NCBI GenBank assembly: GCA_002305915.1
Contig: DBRJ01000062.1
Location: 9,529 to 36,266 of the forward strand
DNA length: 26,738 nucleotides
DNA from: Pelotomaculum sp. UBA1371
GTDB taxonomy: Bacteria > Bacillota > Desulfotomaculia > Desulfotomaculales > Pelotomaculaceae
Reading direction: 5' to 3'
How positions within the stretch are numbered: position 1 is the stretch's first letter; each line of letters starts with the position of its first letter. Both the position numbers and the translations under genes were made by a program. Of this stretch, positions 1 through 6,987 are shown one piece after another. Under the pieces are notes generated by a model that was not told where the DNA came from, made no database searches, and worked only from the letters and a program-made list of their open reading frames with translations.

Positions 1-599
1 TTGATCCTACTCCCCTTATAACACATGAAATTATTCCCGTCATACAGGACATCAACCGCATCGCCAGTAAGATGACCGCCCTTGATTATGACATTGGAAC
101 AACCCAGTCCCTGTATTTTTTGAGCAGCTTCTTTCATTTCCCCAAGGTTTTCAAGCCTTTCGCCCGTTAGCAAACCAGCCTCGCAGATGTTGGGCGTAAC
201 AACTGTTGCAAGGGGGAACAGCATTTTCACCAGCTGTTCCTTAGCCTCCGGTTTGAGTAAATGATGGCCGCTTTTTGAAACCATAACCGGGTCAACAACA
301 ATATTTTCAGCCTGGTTCTTTTTAAGACAGTCTGCAATAACACTGATGATCCCGGTATTGAAGACCATGCCGATTTTTACAGCATCAATCTTGATGTCTT
401 CAAACAGACAGTTTATCTGTTTTTCAACAATTTCTTCATCCATCTCCCGGATGTCCTGAACACCTCTGGTATTCTGGGCTGTTACCGCTGTTATAACACT
501 CATACCATAAGTCCCAAGAGCGCTAAATGTTTTCAAGTCTGCCTGTATTCCTGCACCACCGCATGAGTCAGAACCGGCAATCGTCAACACTACCTTCAT
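1..599 (-). CDS. thiD: Hydroxymethylpyrimidine (phosphate) kinase, 3' end cut by window edge
   Basis: ThiD phosphorylates HMP and HMP-P to HMP-PP in the cytosol, the pyrimidine half of thiamine synthesis. Translating the minus strand from ATG at 599 gives an N-terminus reading MKVVLTIAGSDSCGGAGIQA, the hallmark ThiD ribokinase-fold start, followed by a recognisable family body with motifs such as NIVVDPVM and VVTPN. About 199 codons are visible; the family is about 265 residues, so the C-terminus lies left of the window. A G-rich SD (612-617) precedes the ATG. A TPP riboswitch and a terminator hairpin lie directly upstream, so repression by thiamine pyrophosphate is expected. Further thi genes probably follow off the edge (inference). 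Confidence 0.93.
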   Translation of the reverse strand, partial: MKVVLTIAGSDSCGGAGIQADLKTFSALGTYGMSVITAVTAQNTRGVQDIREMDEEIVEKQINCLFEDIKIDAVKIGMVFNTGIISVIADCLKKNQAENIVVDPVMVSKSGHHLLKPEAKEQLVKMLFPLATVVTPNICEAGLLTGERLENLGEMKEAAQKIQGLGCSNVIIKGGHLTGDAVDVLYDGNNFMCYKGSRI

Positions 600-625
600 T
601 TTCTGCCATTACCCCCCATTTTTCA

Positions 626-660
626 AAATAAATAGCGCTTCGCCATAAAGGGAAGCGCTA
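626..660 (-). terminator. Terminator hairpin of the thiD riboswitch (expression platform)
   Basis: On the minus strand an 8-bp perfect stem (652-659 with 634-641, AGCGCTTC/GAAGCGCT) is followed by the U-rich ATTTATTTT. It lies between the TPP aptamer and the thiD SD. The 3' edge of the aptamer (TAGCG at 685-681) could pair with CGCTA in the 3' arm of this hairpin, which would make an antiterminator when TPP is absent. The hairpin is seen; the switching is inferred. Confidence 0.75.
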
Positions 661-681
661 AACAAGTACATATATAGTATC

Positions 682-776
682 GCTACAATCCCTCCGCTGG
701 CATTACCCAGATCAGGTTCATTGGGTCAGAACAAATAGTTCTTTCTCAGCCGATAACTCAGCTCCCCATGGCAGTA
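682..776 (-). promoter_or_regulatory. TPP riboswitch (THI element)
   Basis: Read on the minus strand, the conserved THI-box segments occur in order: GGGGAGCTGAG, a GCTGAGA segment, GACCC, TGAACCTGATCTGGGTAATG, then CCAGCGGAGGGA. These match the aptamer halves that bind the pyrimidine and pyrophosphate parts of TPP. It lies directly upstream of thiD with a terminator between them, the usual Gram-positive arrangement. Confidence 0.95.
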
Positions 777-789
777 TAGAGTTTTATTT

Positions 790-818
790 ATTGTAACACC
801 AGGATAATGATATTTAAA
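790..818 (-). promoter_or_regulatory. Likely promoter of the TPP riboswitch-thiD transcript
   Basis: On the minus strand TTTAAA (818-813) is separated by 17 nt from TACAAT (795-790). Transcription would start near 783, just before the aptamer. The -35 is weak, so the assignment rests mainly on position. Confidence 0.45.
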
Positions 819-950
819 GACATTTTTTAAAAGTTTTATTAATTTGAAAAATCTATCCAGGTATCCCGCTACAGGCCATTGGCTACATCTCCAAATCCAG
901 GCGATCATGGTTTTGTCCTTTTCAACCTGCATGGGCACAACAGCCTGCTT

Positions 951-984
951 ATAAAAAAAGGACCCTTACCGAATGTAAAGGGTC
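951..984 (-). terminator. Rho-independent terminator, minus strand, of unassigned transcript
   Basis: The stem is formed by 961-967 and 978-984 (GACCCTT/AAGGGTC, extended by AC/GT). On the minus strand it is followed by C and seven T. No minus-strand gene ends here. The nearest upstream gene already has a terminator at 1189-1218, so this one either catches read-through or ends a small RNA. Confidence 0.75.
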
Positions 985-1188
985 AAAATATAGGGGTAGA
1001 AGAAGTTGGAGTTTAAAAGCTAAAACGTTTAATCAGGATCGGGAATTATCATTTTAAATCATTCCCAATCACTGGATAAACACACACTAAAATTATATAA
1101 TATATTAAGGATTGTTTTCCTTTACTATAGTATATAGTAATACAATAAAAAAATAAAGGCTGTTATGCCAGTTTTAAAAAATTTTTTT
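985..1188. other. AT-rich gene-free stretch with inverted repeats
   Basis: No ORF with a credible ribosome site is visible. The stretch holds a 6-bp inverted repeat GGGAAT/ATTCCC (1041-1046, 1061-1066) and a perfect 8-bp one TTACTATA-GTA-TATAGTAA (1122-1140), flanked by ATTGT/ACAAT. A minus-strand TATAAT lies at 1097-1092 without a good -35. It could encode a small RNA ending at the 951-984 terminator (speculative). Confidence 0.4.
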
Positions 1189-1218
1189 TAAAACAACCCC
1201 GGGAAACATCCGCGGGGC
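1189..1218 (-). terminator. Terminator of the enoyl-CoA hydratase/isomerase gene
   Basis: CCCCG (1197-1201) pairs with CGGGG (1213-1217), with extra GG/CC pairing inside the stem. On the minus strand the hairpin is followed by TTGTTTT. It begins about 22 bp after the stop codon at 1240. Confidence 0.8.
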
Positions 1219-1239
1219 TGTCGGTGACTCCCAAATTTT

Positions 1240-2034
1240 CTAATAACCCTTGAAGTCCGGTTTCCGCTTCTCCCTGAAGGCTTTCAGCCCTTCCTGGTAA
1301 TCTGAGGTAGTTGACGCTTCCAGAACGCCTTTTCGCTCAATCTCCAGCTGACGCTCCAGTAGCGATAAAAAAGCGTGGTTCAAATCCGCCTTGGCACAGG
1401 CAAATGAATGGGTCGCCCCTGCTGCCAGTTGTTCAGTCCAGGCGCGGGCAGACTCTTCAAGTTTCTCCGGCTCCACAACCAGGTGCACCAACCCCATAGC
1501 CATCGCTTGATCCGCACTATATACGGGATCAAGAAAAACCATTTCGGCAGCCTTGCTGTAACCCGCCAGCAAACCGACCCACAGGCTCCAACCAACGTCC
1601 GGTGCCAGCCCCAGGCTGGTATAGGCCTGTTTAAAACGGGCTTGTGAAGAACAGAGACGCAGGTCGCAGGCAAAGGCCAGCGACATGCCCGCACCGCTGA
1701 CCGCACCATTGATCACCGCCAGCACCGGCTTCGGCATTTGTCTTATCTCCAGCACAATCCGGTGCAGGGGGTCAAGGAGTTGCCGGACCGGCTCAGAAGG
1801 GTCGGAACCGGCAAACTTTTCGAAATAACTGATATCACCGCCTGAACAAAAAGCCTTGCCGGACCCGGTCAGGACTACCACCCTGGTCTCCCTGTCTTTA
1901 CGGCACATCACCAGGGCACTTAAAAGTTCACTGGTGATGGTTGCTCCAAGAGCGTTGTAGCGTTCTGGATTATTCAAGGTAATTGTCGCCACAGGACCTT
2001 CCTTACTAAGCAGGATTTCCTTAAACAAAATCAA
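1240..2034 (-). CDS. Enoyl-CoA hydratase/isomerase (crotonase family, PaaG-like)
   Basis: This is a 264-residue crotonase-fold protein, full length for the family, acting on acyl-CoA thioesters in the cytosol. Visible motifs are NNPERYNAL near residue 21, AFCSGGD (61-67, CoA/oxyanion-hole loop), NGAVSGAGMSLA (109-120, second oxyanion loop) and GLAPDVGWS (142-150). The Asp in APDVG, in place of the hydratase Glu, is typical of PaaG-type isomerases and other double-bond-shifting members, so an isomerase is more likely than a classical hydratase. The substrate cannot be told. The start is TTG at 2034, supported by AAAGGAGG five bases upstream; no better start is near. It appears monocistronic, with its own terminator and no fatty-acid genes beside it. 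Confidence 0.85.
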   Translation of the reverse strand: MILFKEILLSKEGPVATITLNNPERYNALGATITSELLSALVMCRKDRETRVVVLTGSGKAFCSGGDISYFEKFAGSDPSEPVRQLLDPLHRIVLEIRQMPKPVLAVINGAVSGAGMSLAFACDLRLCSSQARFKQAYTSLGLAPDVGWSLWVGLLAGYSKAAEMVFLDPVYSADQAMAMGLVHLVVEPEKLEESARAWTEQLAAGATHSFACAKADLNHAFLSLLERQLEIERKGVLEASTTSDYQEGLKAFREKRKPDFKGY

Positions 2035-2157
2035 ATAAACCTCCTTTACTTAATGGATTAAGCCGGTAATTTGAGCCGGCCATTTAATTGAAGCTATGGC
2101 AGATCTTACCCCTGTGTCTTTTCTCTCTATGATGTTGATATTCCTGTTGCCAAACAG

Positions 2158-2187
2158 ATTTTATAAAGTATTAAAAAATTTTCTCAA
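2158..2187 (-). promoter_or_regulatory. Possible promoter of the crotonase-family gene
   Basis: On the minus strand TTGAGA (2187-2182) is followed after 16 nt by TATAAA (2165-2160). The resulting leader of about 120 nt contains a GCCGG/CCGGC inverted repeat just upstream of the SD. The call rests on match and position only. Confidence 0.4.
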
Positions 2188-2233
2188 ATTCTGAGGTAGA
2201 TTTTTTTCACCGGCTGATTCAATTTTTAATTAA

Positions 2234-2263
2234 TTGATTGCTCTGTCTTTTAAATGCTATAAT
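2234..2263 (+). promoter_or_regulatory. Likely promoter of the YitT-family gene
   Basis: TTGATT (2234-2239), an 18-nt spacer and a perfect TATAAT (2258-2263) lie about 85 bp upstream of the ATG. Confidence 0.6.
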
Positions 2264-2349
2264 CCTGGTAAGAGTTCCATTGATTTGATGGTATGCCTTC
2301 GTTAACGGGGGCTGATTTGTTTTTTGTGTAAAGTAAAAAGGAGAAAGAA

Positions 2350-3225
2350 ATGAAAAGAAAAACCAGGGTAAAACTGTTGAAATTCCGAAGAACATTTCTG
2401 GACATAGCAAAAAGGCTTTTAATCATAGCTGCCGGTTCCTCCTTAATCGCAATTACCTTCAACGCCTTCGTCATCCCGTATGGACTTTTATCGGGAGGGA
2501 TATCGGGTTTGGCGCTCCTGGGCAACTACATATTTAATATTCCTGTCTATCTGGGAATCTTCCTTTTGAATATTCCCATCTTTCTGTGGGGGCTAAAGGA
2601 ACTTAACAGGAAATTAATGGCCTTCAGCGCAGTAGGGACAATCGTACTGATCGTGGTACTTCCTCTATCCAAACCTTATACTCCGGTCCCCGAACTGGAT
2701 CTTTTTCTGGCCTGTATCTTCTCCGGCATCGGCAGCGGCCTGGGCCTGGGGATCATCCTCCGGAACGGCGCCTCAACAGGGGGCTCGGACATTGTTTCAA
2801 TGATTGTAAAAAAGAAGAAAAACATCTCCATAGGCACCACCATGTTTTGCTTTAACGTGGCGGTACTGGCCCCCTCCCTATACTTTTTCGACCTGAGAAT
2901 AGCCATGTACACGGCTATCAGCATGTGGGTCGGGGGTAGAGTTGCAGATACTGTTATAGAAGGATTCAACCGGCACAAGTCGGTCATGATTATTTCAGAC
3001 AGAAGCCCGGAAATTGCCGAAAGAATTATGAGGGAATTAAAAAGGGGGGTGACCTATTTAGAGGGCCAGGGCGCCTTTTCCGGAAATGCCAAACTGGTAA
3101 TCAATTGCGTAGTCAGCCACTATGAAATCGCCAAAGTAAATGAAATTGTTCAGTCAACCGATAAAAAAGCCTTTATCTTTGTGACAGAAACAGTTGAAGT
3201 TACGGGCAAAGGCTTCACCTGGTAG
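2350..3225 (+). CDS. YitT family membrane protein (DUF161 + DUF2179)
   Basis: This is a 291-residue integral membrane protein. After a short basic N-terminus (MKRKTRVKLLKFRR), residues about 20-195 hold several hydrophobic segments with the glycine-rich loops usual for YitT proteins (YGLLSGGISGLALL, NGASTGGSDIVSMI). The C-terminal 80 residues form a soluble DUF2179 domain (SVMIISDRSPEIAERIMREL, GQGAFSG, FIFVTETVEVTGKGF). Length and domain order are typical of the family, whose biochemical role is not established. The ATG is preceded by AAGGAG at a good distance and by a clear promoter. It is convergent with the protease gene at 4232-3273, with only 47 bp between the stops and no clear terminator there. 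Confidence 0.88.
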   Translation: MKRKTRVKLLKFRRTFLDIAKRLLIIAAGSSLIAITFNAFVIPYGLLSGGISGLALLGNYIFNIPVYLGIFLLNIPIFLWGLKELNRKLMAFSAVGTIVLIVVLPLSKPYTPVPELDLFLACIFSGIGSGLGLGIILRNGASTGGSDIVSMIVKKKKNISIGTTMFCFNVAVLAPSLYFFDLRIAMYTAISMWVGGRVADTVIEGFNRHKSVMIISDRSPEIAERIMRELKRGVTYLEGQGAFSGNAKLVINCVVSHYEIAKVNEIVQSTDKKAFIFVTETVEVTGKGFTW

Positions 3226-3272
3226 AATAAAGAATCCATGCCTTCGGAAAACCTGAAAACATCCTTGCGAAA

Positions 3273-4232
3273 TTACTGGCCATTGGATATAACCCTTGAC
3301 AGCTCAAGCACCTCACGAATCGGTATAGCTACTCCGGAGGTTTTTTCCCTGCCGTTTTCTGAGCCGCTCAAAATACCGAACACGACCCCGACAACCTGAT
3401 CATTCCTGTCAAACACAGGACTGCCGCTATTGCCGGGGTAGATGGGGGCATCGATGCTGAAAACCCGGTCCGGCTTGCTGCCCACCAGCAAATATCCCTC
3501 CACCTTTCCCTCCACAACGATATTGTTAAGGGTAAGGGGATTTCCCACTACCCTGATTTGATCTCCCCGGGCAAGATCTCCGGAAGCATTCAGCGGAACT
3601 GTTGGGAGTCCTTCCGCCTCCAGAGTGAGCACGGCCAGATCGTATTCCGGCCTGCTGGAACAACGCCTGGCCGGGTAAACTTTTCCATCGGGAAATGTCA
3701 CCGTTATATTCAAGGCTCCATCAATAACGTGGTGGTTGGTTACAATAACACCCCGGGGATCGATATTAAAGCCGCTGCCGGATTTTTGTTCCGCGGCGAG
3801 GGGGACATTCTGTTTCTGCGAAACTACATTGATTTGTACTACCGCCTGGAGCAACCTGGCGTCGATATTCTTTTGCAGCTTGAAAGAGTCTAGAACAAGT
3901 TCCAGCAACTGCCCCTTGTAAGGAGGAAAAGATGTCGCCGCCACCAGTCCGAGAAAGGCCAGGATGGTCAGGAAAGCTACGATACGGAGCCACACCGGCC
4001 GGCGCCGCGGTATTTCCTCCTCCTCATCCCCGATATCCTTATCCTCAATATCCTCATCCCCTATCTCATCTTCAAAGGCTCCATAAACATCATTGAAGTG
4101 AGCACCCGCGCCGGGCTCTTCCCGGCTTGATTCAACCTCTTCAGGGAACTTCGGCTCTTCCTTTTCCCCGGCCTTGACAACCTCTTTCCCATCATCCTGT
4201 TTTTCACTTAAACCAGGTTCTTTCCTGTCCAC
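3273..4232 (-). CDS. Membrane-anchored trypsin-like serine protease (S1C/HtrA-like, no PDZ)
   Basis: This is a 319-residue predicted extracytoplasmic serine protease. Residues 1-75 are strongly acidic and cytoplasmic (DEDIEDKDIGDEEEE). A basic RRR then leads into one transmembrane segment (about 81-100). The protease domain follows, with a complete catalytic triad: His168 in TNHHV, Asp198 in YDLAVL and Ser269 in GNSGSP. Unlike HtrA/DegP the protein ends soon after the protease domain, so there is no PDZ domain and substrate choice must work differently. The start is GTG at 4232 with a modest GTGGAG-type SD; no stronger alternative was found. It stands alone. A protein-quality or signalling protease at the cell surface is inferred; substrates are unknown. 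Confidence 0.87.
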   Translation of the reverse strand: MDRKEPGLSEKQDDGKEVVKAGEKEEPKFPEEVESSREEPGAGAHFNDVYGAFEDEIGDEDIEDKDIGDEEEEIPRRRPVWLRIVAFLTILAFLGLVAATSFPPYKGQLLELVLDSFKLQKNIDARLLQAVVQINVVSQKQNVPLAAEQKSGSGFNIDPRGVIVTNHHVIDGALNITVTFPDGKVYPARRCSSRPEYDLAVLTLEAEGLPTVPLNASGDLARGDQIRVVGNPLTLNNIVVEGKVEGYLLVGSKPDRVFSIDAPIYPGNSGSPVFDRNDQVVGVVFGILSGSENGREKTSGVAIPIREVLELSRVISNGQ

Positions 4233-4455
4233 TTACCACACTCCACTTCACTTTAAAAGCATGAGTAAAACTGATTTATAATAACTGCGCGATTATATCG
4301 ATTATATATCTTAATAAAACATTTCCATCCTCCGGGTCTGTTTGTTAAAACAAGCTTAATCCTGGGAATCAAAGTAATCTTACCGGTAATTCTACCGTAC
4401 GTCCAGCTTTTTTGGAGTATTTTTTAAGGAGATGCCGTAAAAATAGCCGCAAATA
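4233..4455. other. Intergenic region upstream of the protease gene
   Basis: AT-rich and without a credible ORF. On the minus strand two TATAAT-like hexamers occur between 4290 and 4310 and could serve as a -10, but no matching -35 is convincing. A 12-bp palindrome TTGTTAAAACAA lies near 4341-4352; its meaning is unknown. Confidence 0.35.
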
Positions 4456-4500
4456 CAACAAATAAACAAAACGAGGTTGGCCTATGAGCCAAACCCCGTT
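4456..4500 (-). terminator. Terminator downstream of the 48-residue protein gene
   Basis: Bases 4470-4481 pair with 4488-4500 (AACG, GGTT and GGC against GCC, AACC and CGTT), with one mismatch and one bulge. On the minus strand the stem is followed by TTGTTTATTTGTTG. It sits about 85 bp past the stop of the small gene at 4586-4732, the only minus-strand candidate it can serve. Confidence 0.6.
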
Positions 4501-4585
4501 ATTTTACTATAACAACCGCAGTTGTTTTGTTCCCCTGCTGAATCCACGACAGGGGCATTGTTTTCCGAAAAGTTATCTTGTGGTT

Positions 4586-4732
4586 TTAGGTGCTGGGTCT
4601 GTTCACTCCCCCGGCCCTCCACCTTTTTTTATTCTCGGCGGCTTTCCCCAGGTCCCAGGTATTCCGGTAGCCTGTTCTTGTTGATCCGGGAACCCCGCAC
4701 TTCTTTGGTATCCCCTTGACCTTTCTGCTCAT
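4586..4732 (-). CDS. Small basic protein, 48 residues, unknown function
   Basis: The reading frame runs from ATG (4732-4730) to TAA (4588-4586) and is preceded by GAGGAGAGGTGCT, a good SD. The product begins MSRKVKGIPKKCGVPGSTRT and ends WRAGGVNRPST. It is rich in Lys/Arg/Gly with one Cys, and has no membrane segment or signal peptide. Codon use is GC-rich like the neighbouring real genes, and a terminator follows on the same strand. I do not recognise the family. Its size and composition are compatible with a small nucleic-acid-binding or spore-associated protein, but nothing in the sequence proves that. Longer plus-strand frames across it lack ribosome sites. Confidence 0.55.
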   Translation of the reverse strand: MSRKVKGIPKKCGVPGSTRTGYRNTWDLGKAAENKKRWRAGGVNRPST

Positions 4733-4854
4733 AGCACCTCTCCTCTTTCTTTATATGATAAGTTTTCCCCCGATTTGCAATCCAATGCTTAAACATAATT
4801 TCCATATAACAAACACTTTGTCTTGAGGTTCAATTTTTACCGTAGCTAAGGTTG

Positions 4855-4883
4855 TTGACAGCTCATTTCAATTATGCTATATT
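4855..4883 (+). promoter_or_regulatory. Strong promoter of tRNA-Leu
   Basis: A perfect TTGACA (4855-4860), a 17-nt spacer and TATATT (4878-4883) place the start point about 27 bp before the tRNA. Confidence 0.85.
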
Positions 4884-4917
4884 ATCTATGCGGTTGATGA
4901 AGCAATTAAATATGTAT

Positions 4918-5005
4918 GCGGCAGTGGCGGAATTGGCAGACGCGCAAGATTCAGGTTCTTGTGGGCAGTAAGCTCGTGGGGGTTCAAGTCCCTTCTGCCG
5001 CACCA
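4918..5005 (+). tRNA. tRNA-Leu (anticodon CAG)
   Basis: The 88-nt class II tRNA has a 7-bp acceptor stem (GCGGCAG at 4918-4924 with CTGCCGC at 4995-5001), discriminator A, and CCA encoded at 5003-5005. The anticodon stem CAAGA/TCTTG holds the loop TTCAGGT with anticodon CAG at 4952-4954. A long variable arm and the T-loop GGTTCAAGTCC are present. It decodes CUG and stands alone between its own promoter and terminator. Confidence 0.96.
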
Positions 5006-5017
5006 AGCAAGACAAGG

Positions 5018-5042
5018 CTTCCGAGAATATCGGGAGTTTTTT
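5018..5042 (+). terminator. Terminator of the tRNA-Leu transcript
   Basis: CTTCCGA (5018-5024), loop GAATA and TCGGGAG (5030-5036) form a 7-bp stem with one U-G pair, followed by six T. Confidence 0.88.
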
Positions 5043-5243
5043 ATTTTGCCTTCGACTGGTTTTAAGCTAATAAAACTATAAATTGTTTTAGTTCTGGCTT
5101 ACCGGCAGTTCTCTATTAATTGTCGGCACTAGTTAACTCTACAGATCCACTATCATACTAGAATTTGAAATGCCCCAGCTCTGAAACGACTTTGGGCACA
5201 CGCACCTGGTGTATTTTTTTTACCTCAATTCTTTAAGTTTTAA

Positions 5244-5264
5244 AGGCGTCTTCTTTTTACGCCT
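5244..5264 (-). terminator. Terminator-like hairpin after the 62-residue gene
   Basis: AGGCGT (5244-5249) pairs with ACGCCT (5259-5264). It lies 3 bp past the stop of the minus-strand small gene. The tail on that strand is TTAAAACTT, and GTTTTAA follows on the other, so termination may be weak or bidirectional. Confidence 0.55.
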
Positions 5265-5267
5265 GTT

Positions 5268-5456
5268 TTAAAAAATAGTCTGCACCATTCTGGCAAGAAA
5301 GTAAGTAAGGGAAGCCAGACAGATACCGTACCCCGTCATCTTCTCAATTTCAGAATCCTCTTTCTCCAACCATTCCAGCGCCTTATCCAGCACGCTACAA
5401 CCGGATACAGATGAGGTTAACAGGTATTTTTCTTTTTCCCTCCAAACCTTTTCCAT
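5268..5456 (-). CDS. Small putative SOS-regulated protein, 62 residues, unknown family
   Basis: The ATG at 5456 follows GAGGGG with 7-nt spacing; a hairpin follows the TAA. Residues 1-40 are charged and probably helical (VWREKEKYLL, LEWLEKEDSEIEKM). Residues 41-62 are largely uncharged and hydrophobic (YGICLASLTYFLARMVQ), with one Arg, and may associate with the membrane. I recognise no family. The promoter is near-consensus (TTGACA-17-TATGAT) and carries two LexA-like boxes, one filling the spacer and one over the start point, so DNA-damage induction is predicted. Small SOS proteins in Firmicutes (YneA, SosA) block cell division. A similar checkpoint or toxin role is possible here but not shown by the sequence. 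Confidence 0.72.
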   Translation of the reverse strand: MEKVWREKEKYLLTSSVSGCSVLDKALEWLEKEDSEIEKMTGYGICLASLTYFLARMVQTIF

Positions 5457-5481
5457 TATAAATCCCCTCTCTCTGCATTCC

Positions 5482-5495
5482 CGTACATATGTTTG
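5482..5495. promoter_or_regulatory. LexA (DinR)-like box, proximal
   Basis: CGTACATATGTTTG matches 12 of 14 positions of the Bacillus SOS consensus CGAACRNRYGTTYC. It lies at the predicted transcription start of the 62-residue gene. Confidence 0.6.
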
Positions 5496-5500
5496 CTTTA

Positions 5501-5529
5501 ATCATAAAACGAACATGTGTTTTTGTCAA
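5501..5529 (-). promoter_or_regulatory. Near-consensus promoter of the 62-residue gene
   Basis: On the minus strand TTGACA (5529-5524), a 17-nt spacer and TATGAT (5506-5501). Such a strong promoter for a tiny gene fits one that is normally held off by a repressor bound across it. Confidence 0.8.
5510..5523. promoter_or_regulatory. LexA (DinR)-like box, in the promoter spacer
   Basis: CGAACATGTGTTTT matches 13 of 14 positions of CGAACRNRYGTTYC. It fits exactly between the -35 and -10 hexamers, where bound LexA would exclude RNA polymerase. Confidence 0.7.
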
Positions 5530-5735
5530 TCATTTCTTTTTGCAAGATGCATTATTTAAAACCTTTTAATGATCATCTTGAAAACTAATTTCTCATTCTT
5601 CTACTGGCGCCGCATCAGCGGTATGGAAATCTAATGGGGAAATCCGCAAAATGGCCAAAGGTTAAACCACAAATCTTTTTTTGTCACATTCCAGATTATT
5701 TGCAAATAAAATATTGAAAATTGGAGGTGATTAAG

Positions 5736-6863
5736 ATGGGGAAGCGGGCAAACGCTATTTTTGAAGGAGGAGGGGTCAAGGCTGTAGGTATGCTGGGCGC
5801 CCTTTACGAGGCGGAAAGGAGAGGTTATACCTGGGTCAACCTTGCCGGCACCTCGGCCGGCGCCATTATAGCCTCCCTGGCTGCAGCCGGTTATGCGGCG
5901 GAGGAAATCAAGGAGATGGTCTGGCAGCTGGACTTTACCCTGTTCAAAGACAAGGACTGGCTGGACAGAATCCCTTTTGTGGGACTGGCCTTAAGCCTCT
6001 GGTTTGAAAACGGCCTCTACGAAGGAGATTACCTGGAAGGCTGGGTCCGGGAGAAACTGGCGGCCAAAGGAATTTATACTTTTAAAGACCTGGTGTTAAA
6101 GGAATTTGAAGACGATCCGGTCTGCCGGTACAAACTGGTGGTCACCGCCACAGACGTATCCAGGCGCAAACTCCTCAGGCTGCCTTACGACCTCCAGGAA
6201 TACAACCTTAATCCTGATAACATGGCTGTCTGCAAAGCCGTACGCATGAGCGCTTCGCTGCCTTTCTTCTACGAACCCTGCAGGCTCCCCTTTGTCAACG
6301 CAGACGGTGAAAGAATGTTAAATTATATTATTGACGGGGGAGTTTTAAGCAATTTTCCCGTATGGATCTTTGACAGCGAACAAGTACCGGAATGGCCCAC
6401 ATTCGGCTTTAAAATCGTAGAACCTGATGAATACCTTTTTTTTAAATCCAATAACCCTTTCAATCTCTTCACAGCCATCCTTTCAACCATACTTGAAGCA
6501 CGGGACAGGATTCACGAACTGGATCCCAAGAGCAGGGTCCGCACAATTTCAATTCCTTCCCTGGGAATTAAGACCACGGATTTTGAGAATATTAACCTGA
6601 AAAAGGAGGATCTTTTCCAGGCCGGTATCGCAGCTGCAACGGGTTTTTTTGAAGGCTGGAACTTTGATTCCTTCAAAACAAATTTTTGCGGGGAAAAAAC
6701 TTGTTCAAAAGCGGCGCCGGATCTGCTGGAACCGGTTTACACAGGTTCCCCGGCTCAGCACCGCTTTACACTGAAACCGGAGGGAACTGCTTTTGGCAAA
6801 GCCGGCTCAAATCAAAAGCCTGCAACTCCCACCGATAACCGGAACAGGTTGAAAAAGATTTGA
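5736..6863 (+). CDS. Patatin-like phospholipase/acyl hydrolase
   Basis: This is a 375-residue cytosolic Ser-Asp dyad lipase of the patatin (RssA-like) family. The oxyanion loop is GGGVKAVG (11-18), the nucleophile Ser40 lies in GTSAG, and the catalytic Asp200 in DGG (IDGGVLSNFP). All three are intact, so it should be active on phospholipid or acyl ester bonds; the substrate is unknown. The start is ATG at 5736, with GGAGG eight bases upstream. An in-frame TTG at 5721 would overlap that SD and is rejected. The last 60 or so residues are a Pro/Lys/Thr-rich tail outside the lipase fold. A terminator follows at 6960-6987. Confidence 0.88.
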   Translation: MGKRANAIFEGGGVKAVGMLGALYEAERRGYTWVNLAGTSAGAIIASLAAAGYAAEEIKEMVWQLDFTLFKDKDWLDRIPFVGLALSLWFENGLYEGDYLEGWVREKLAAKGIYTFKDLVLKEFEDDPVCRYKLVVTATDVSRRKLLRLPYDLQEYNLNPDNMAVCKAVRMSASLPFFYEPCRLPFVNADGERMLNYIIDGGVLSNFPVWIFDSEQVPEWPTFGFKIVEPDEYLFFKSNNPFNLFTAILSTILEARDRIHELDPKSRVRTISIPSLGIKTTDFENINLKKEDLFQAGIAAATGFFEGWNFDSFKTNFCGEKTCSKAAPDLLEPVYTGSPAQHRFTLKPEGTAFGKAGSNQKPATPTDNRNRLKKI

Positions 6864-6959
6864 CATTTTTTCTAGCCAAAGTTAAGATTGTTTTATATTA
6901 AAATAATTGAACTATAAATGCTCACTTATAGTATCAGTTCCTGATGGAAATACCAAAAC

Positions 6960-6987
6960 AAAGCTGGATACCAGCTTTGATTTTTTT
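6960..6987 (+). terminator. Terminator between the lipase gene and the ACT-domain gene
   Basis: AAAGCTGG (6960-6967), loop ATA and CCAGCTTT (6971-6978) form a perfect 8-bp stem, followed by GA and seven T (6981-6987). It ends four bases before the SD of the next gene, which leaves no room for a promoter after it. Confidence 0.85.

Noticed and set aside
726..938. 70-codon minus-strand frame upstream of thiD
   Set aside because: Its 3' part overlaps the conserved TPP aptamer, and the promoter of the riboswitch lies inside it; no family resemblance.
4341..4352. Palindrome TTGTTAAAACAA as a clostridial Rex site
   Set aside because: The arms lack the four-base spacer of TTGTTAANNNNTTAACAA, so it does not fit the operator.
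5160..5225. Terminator-like ACAC...GTGT followed by eight T
   Set aside because: A four-bp stem with mismatches is too weak to support.
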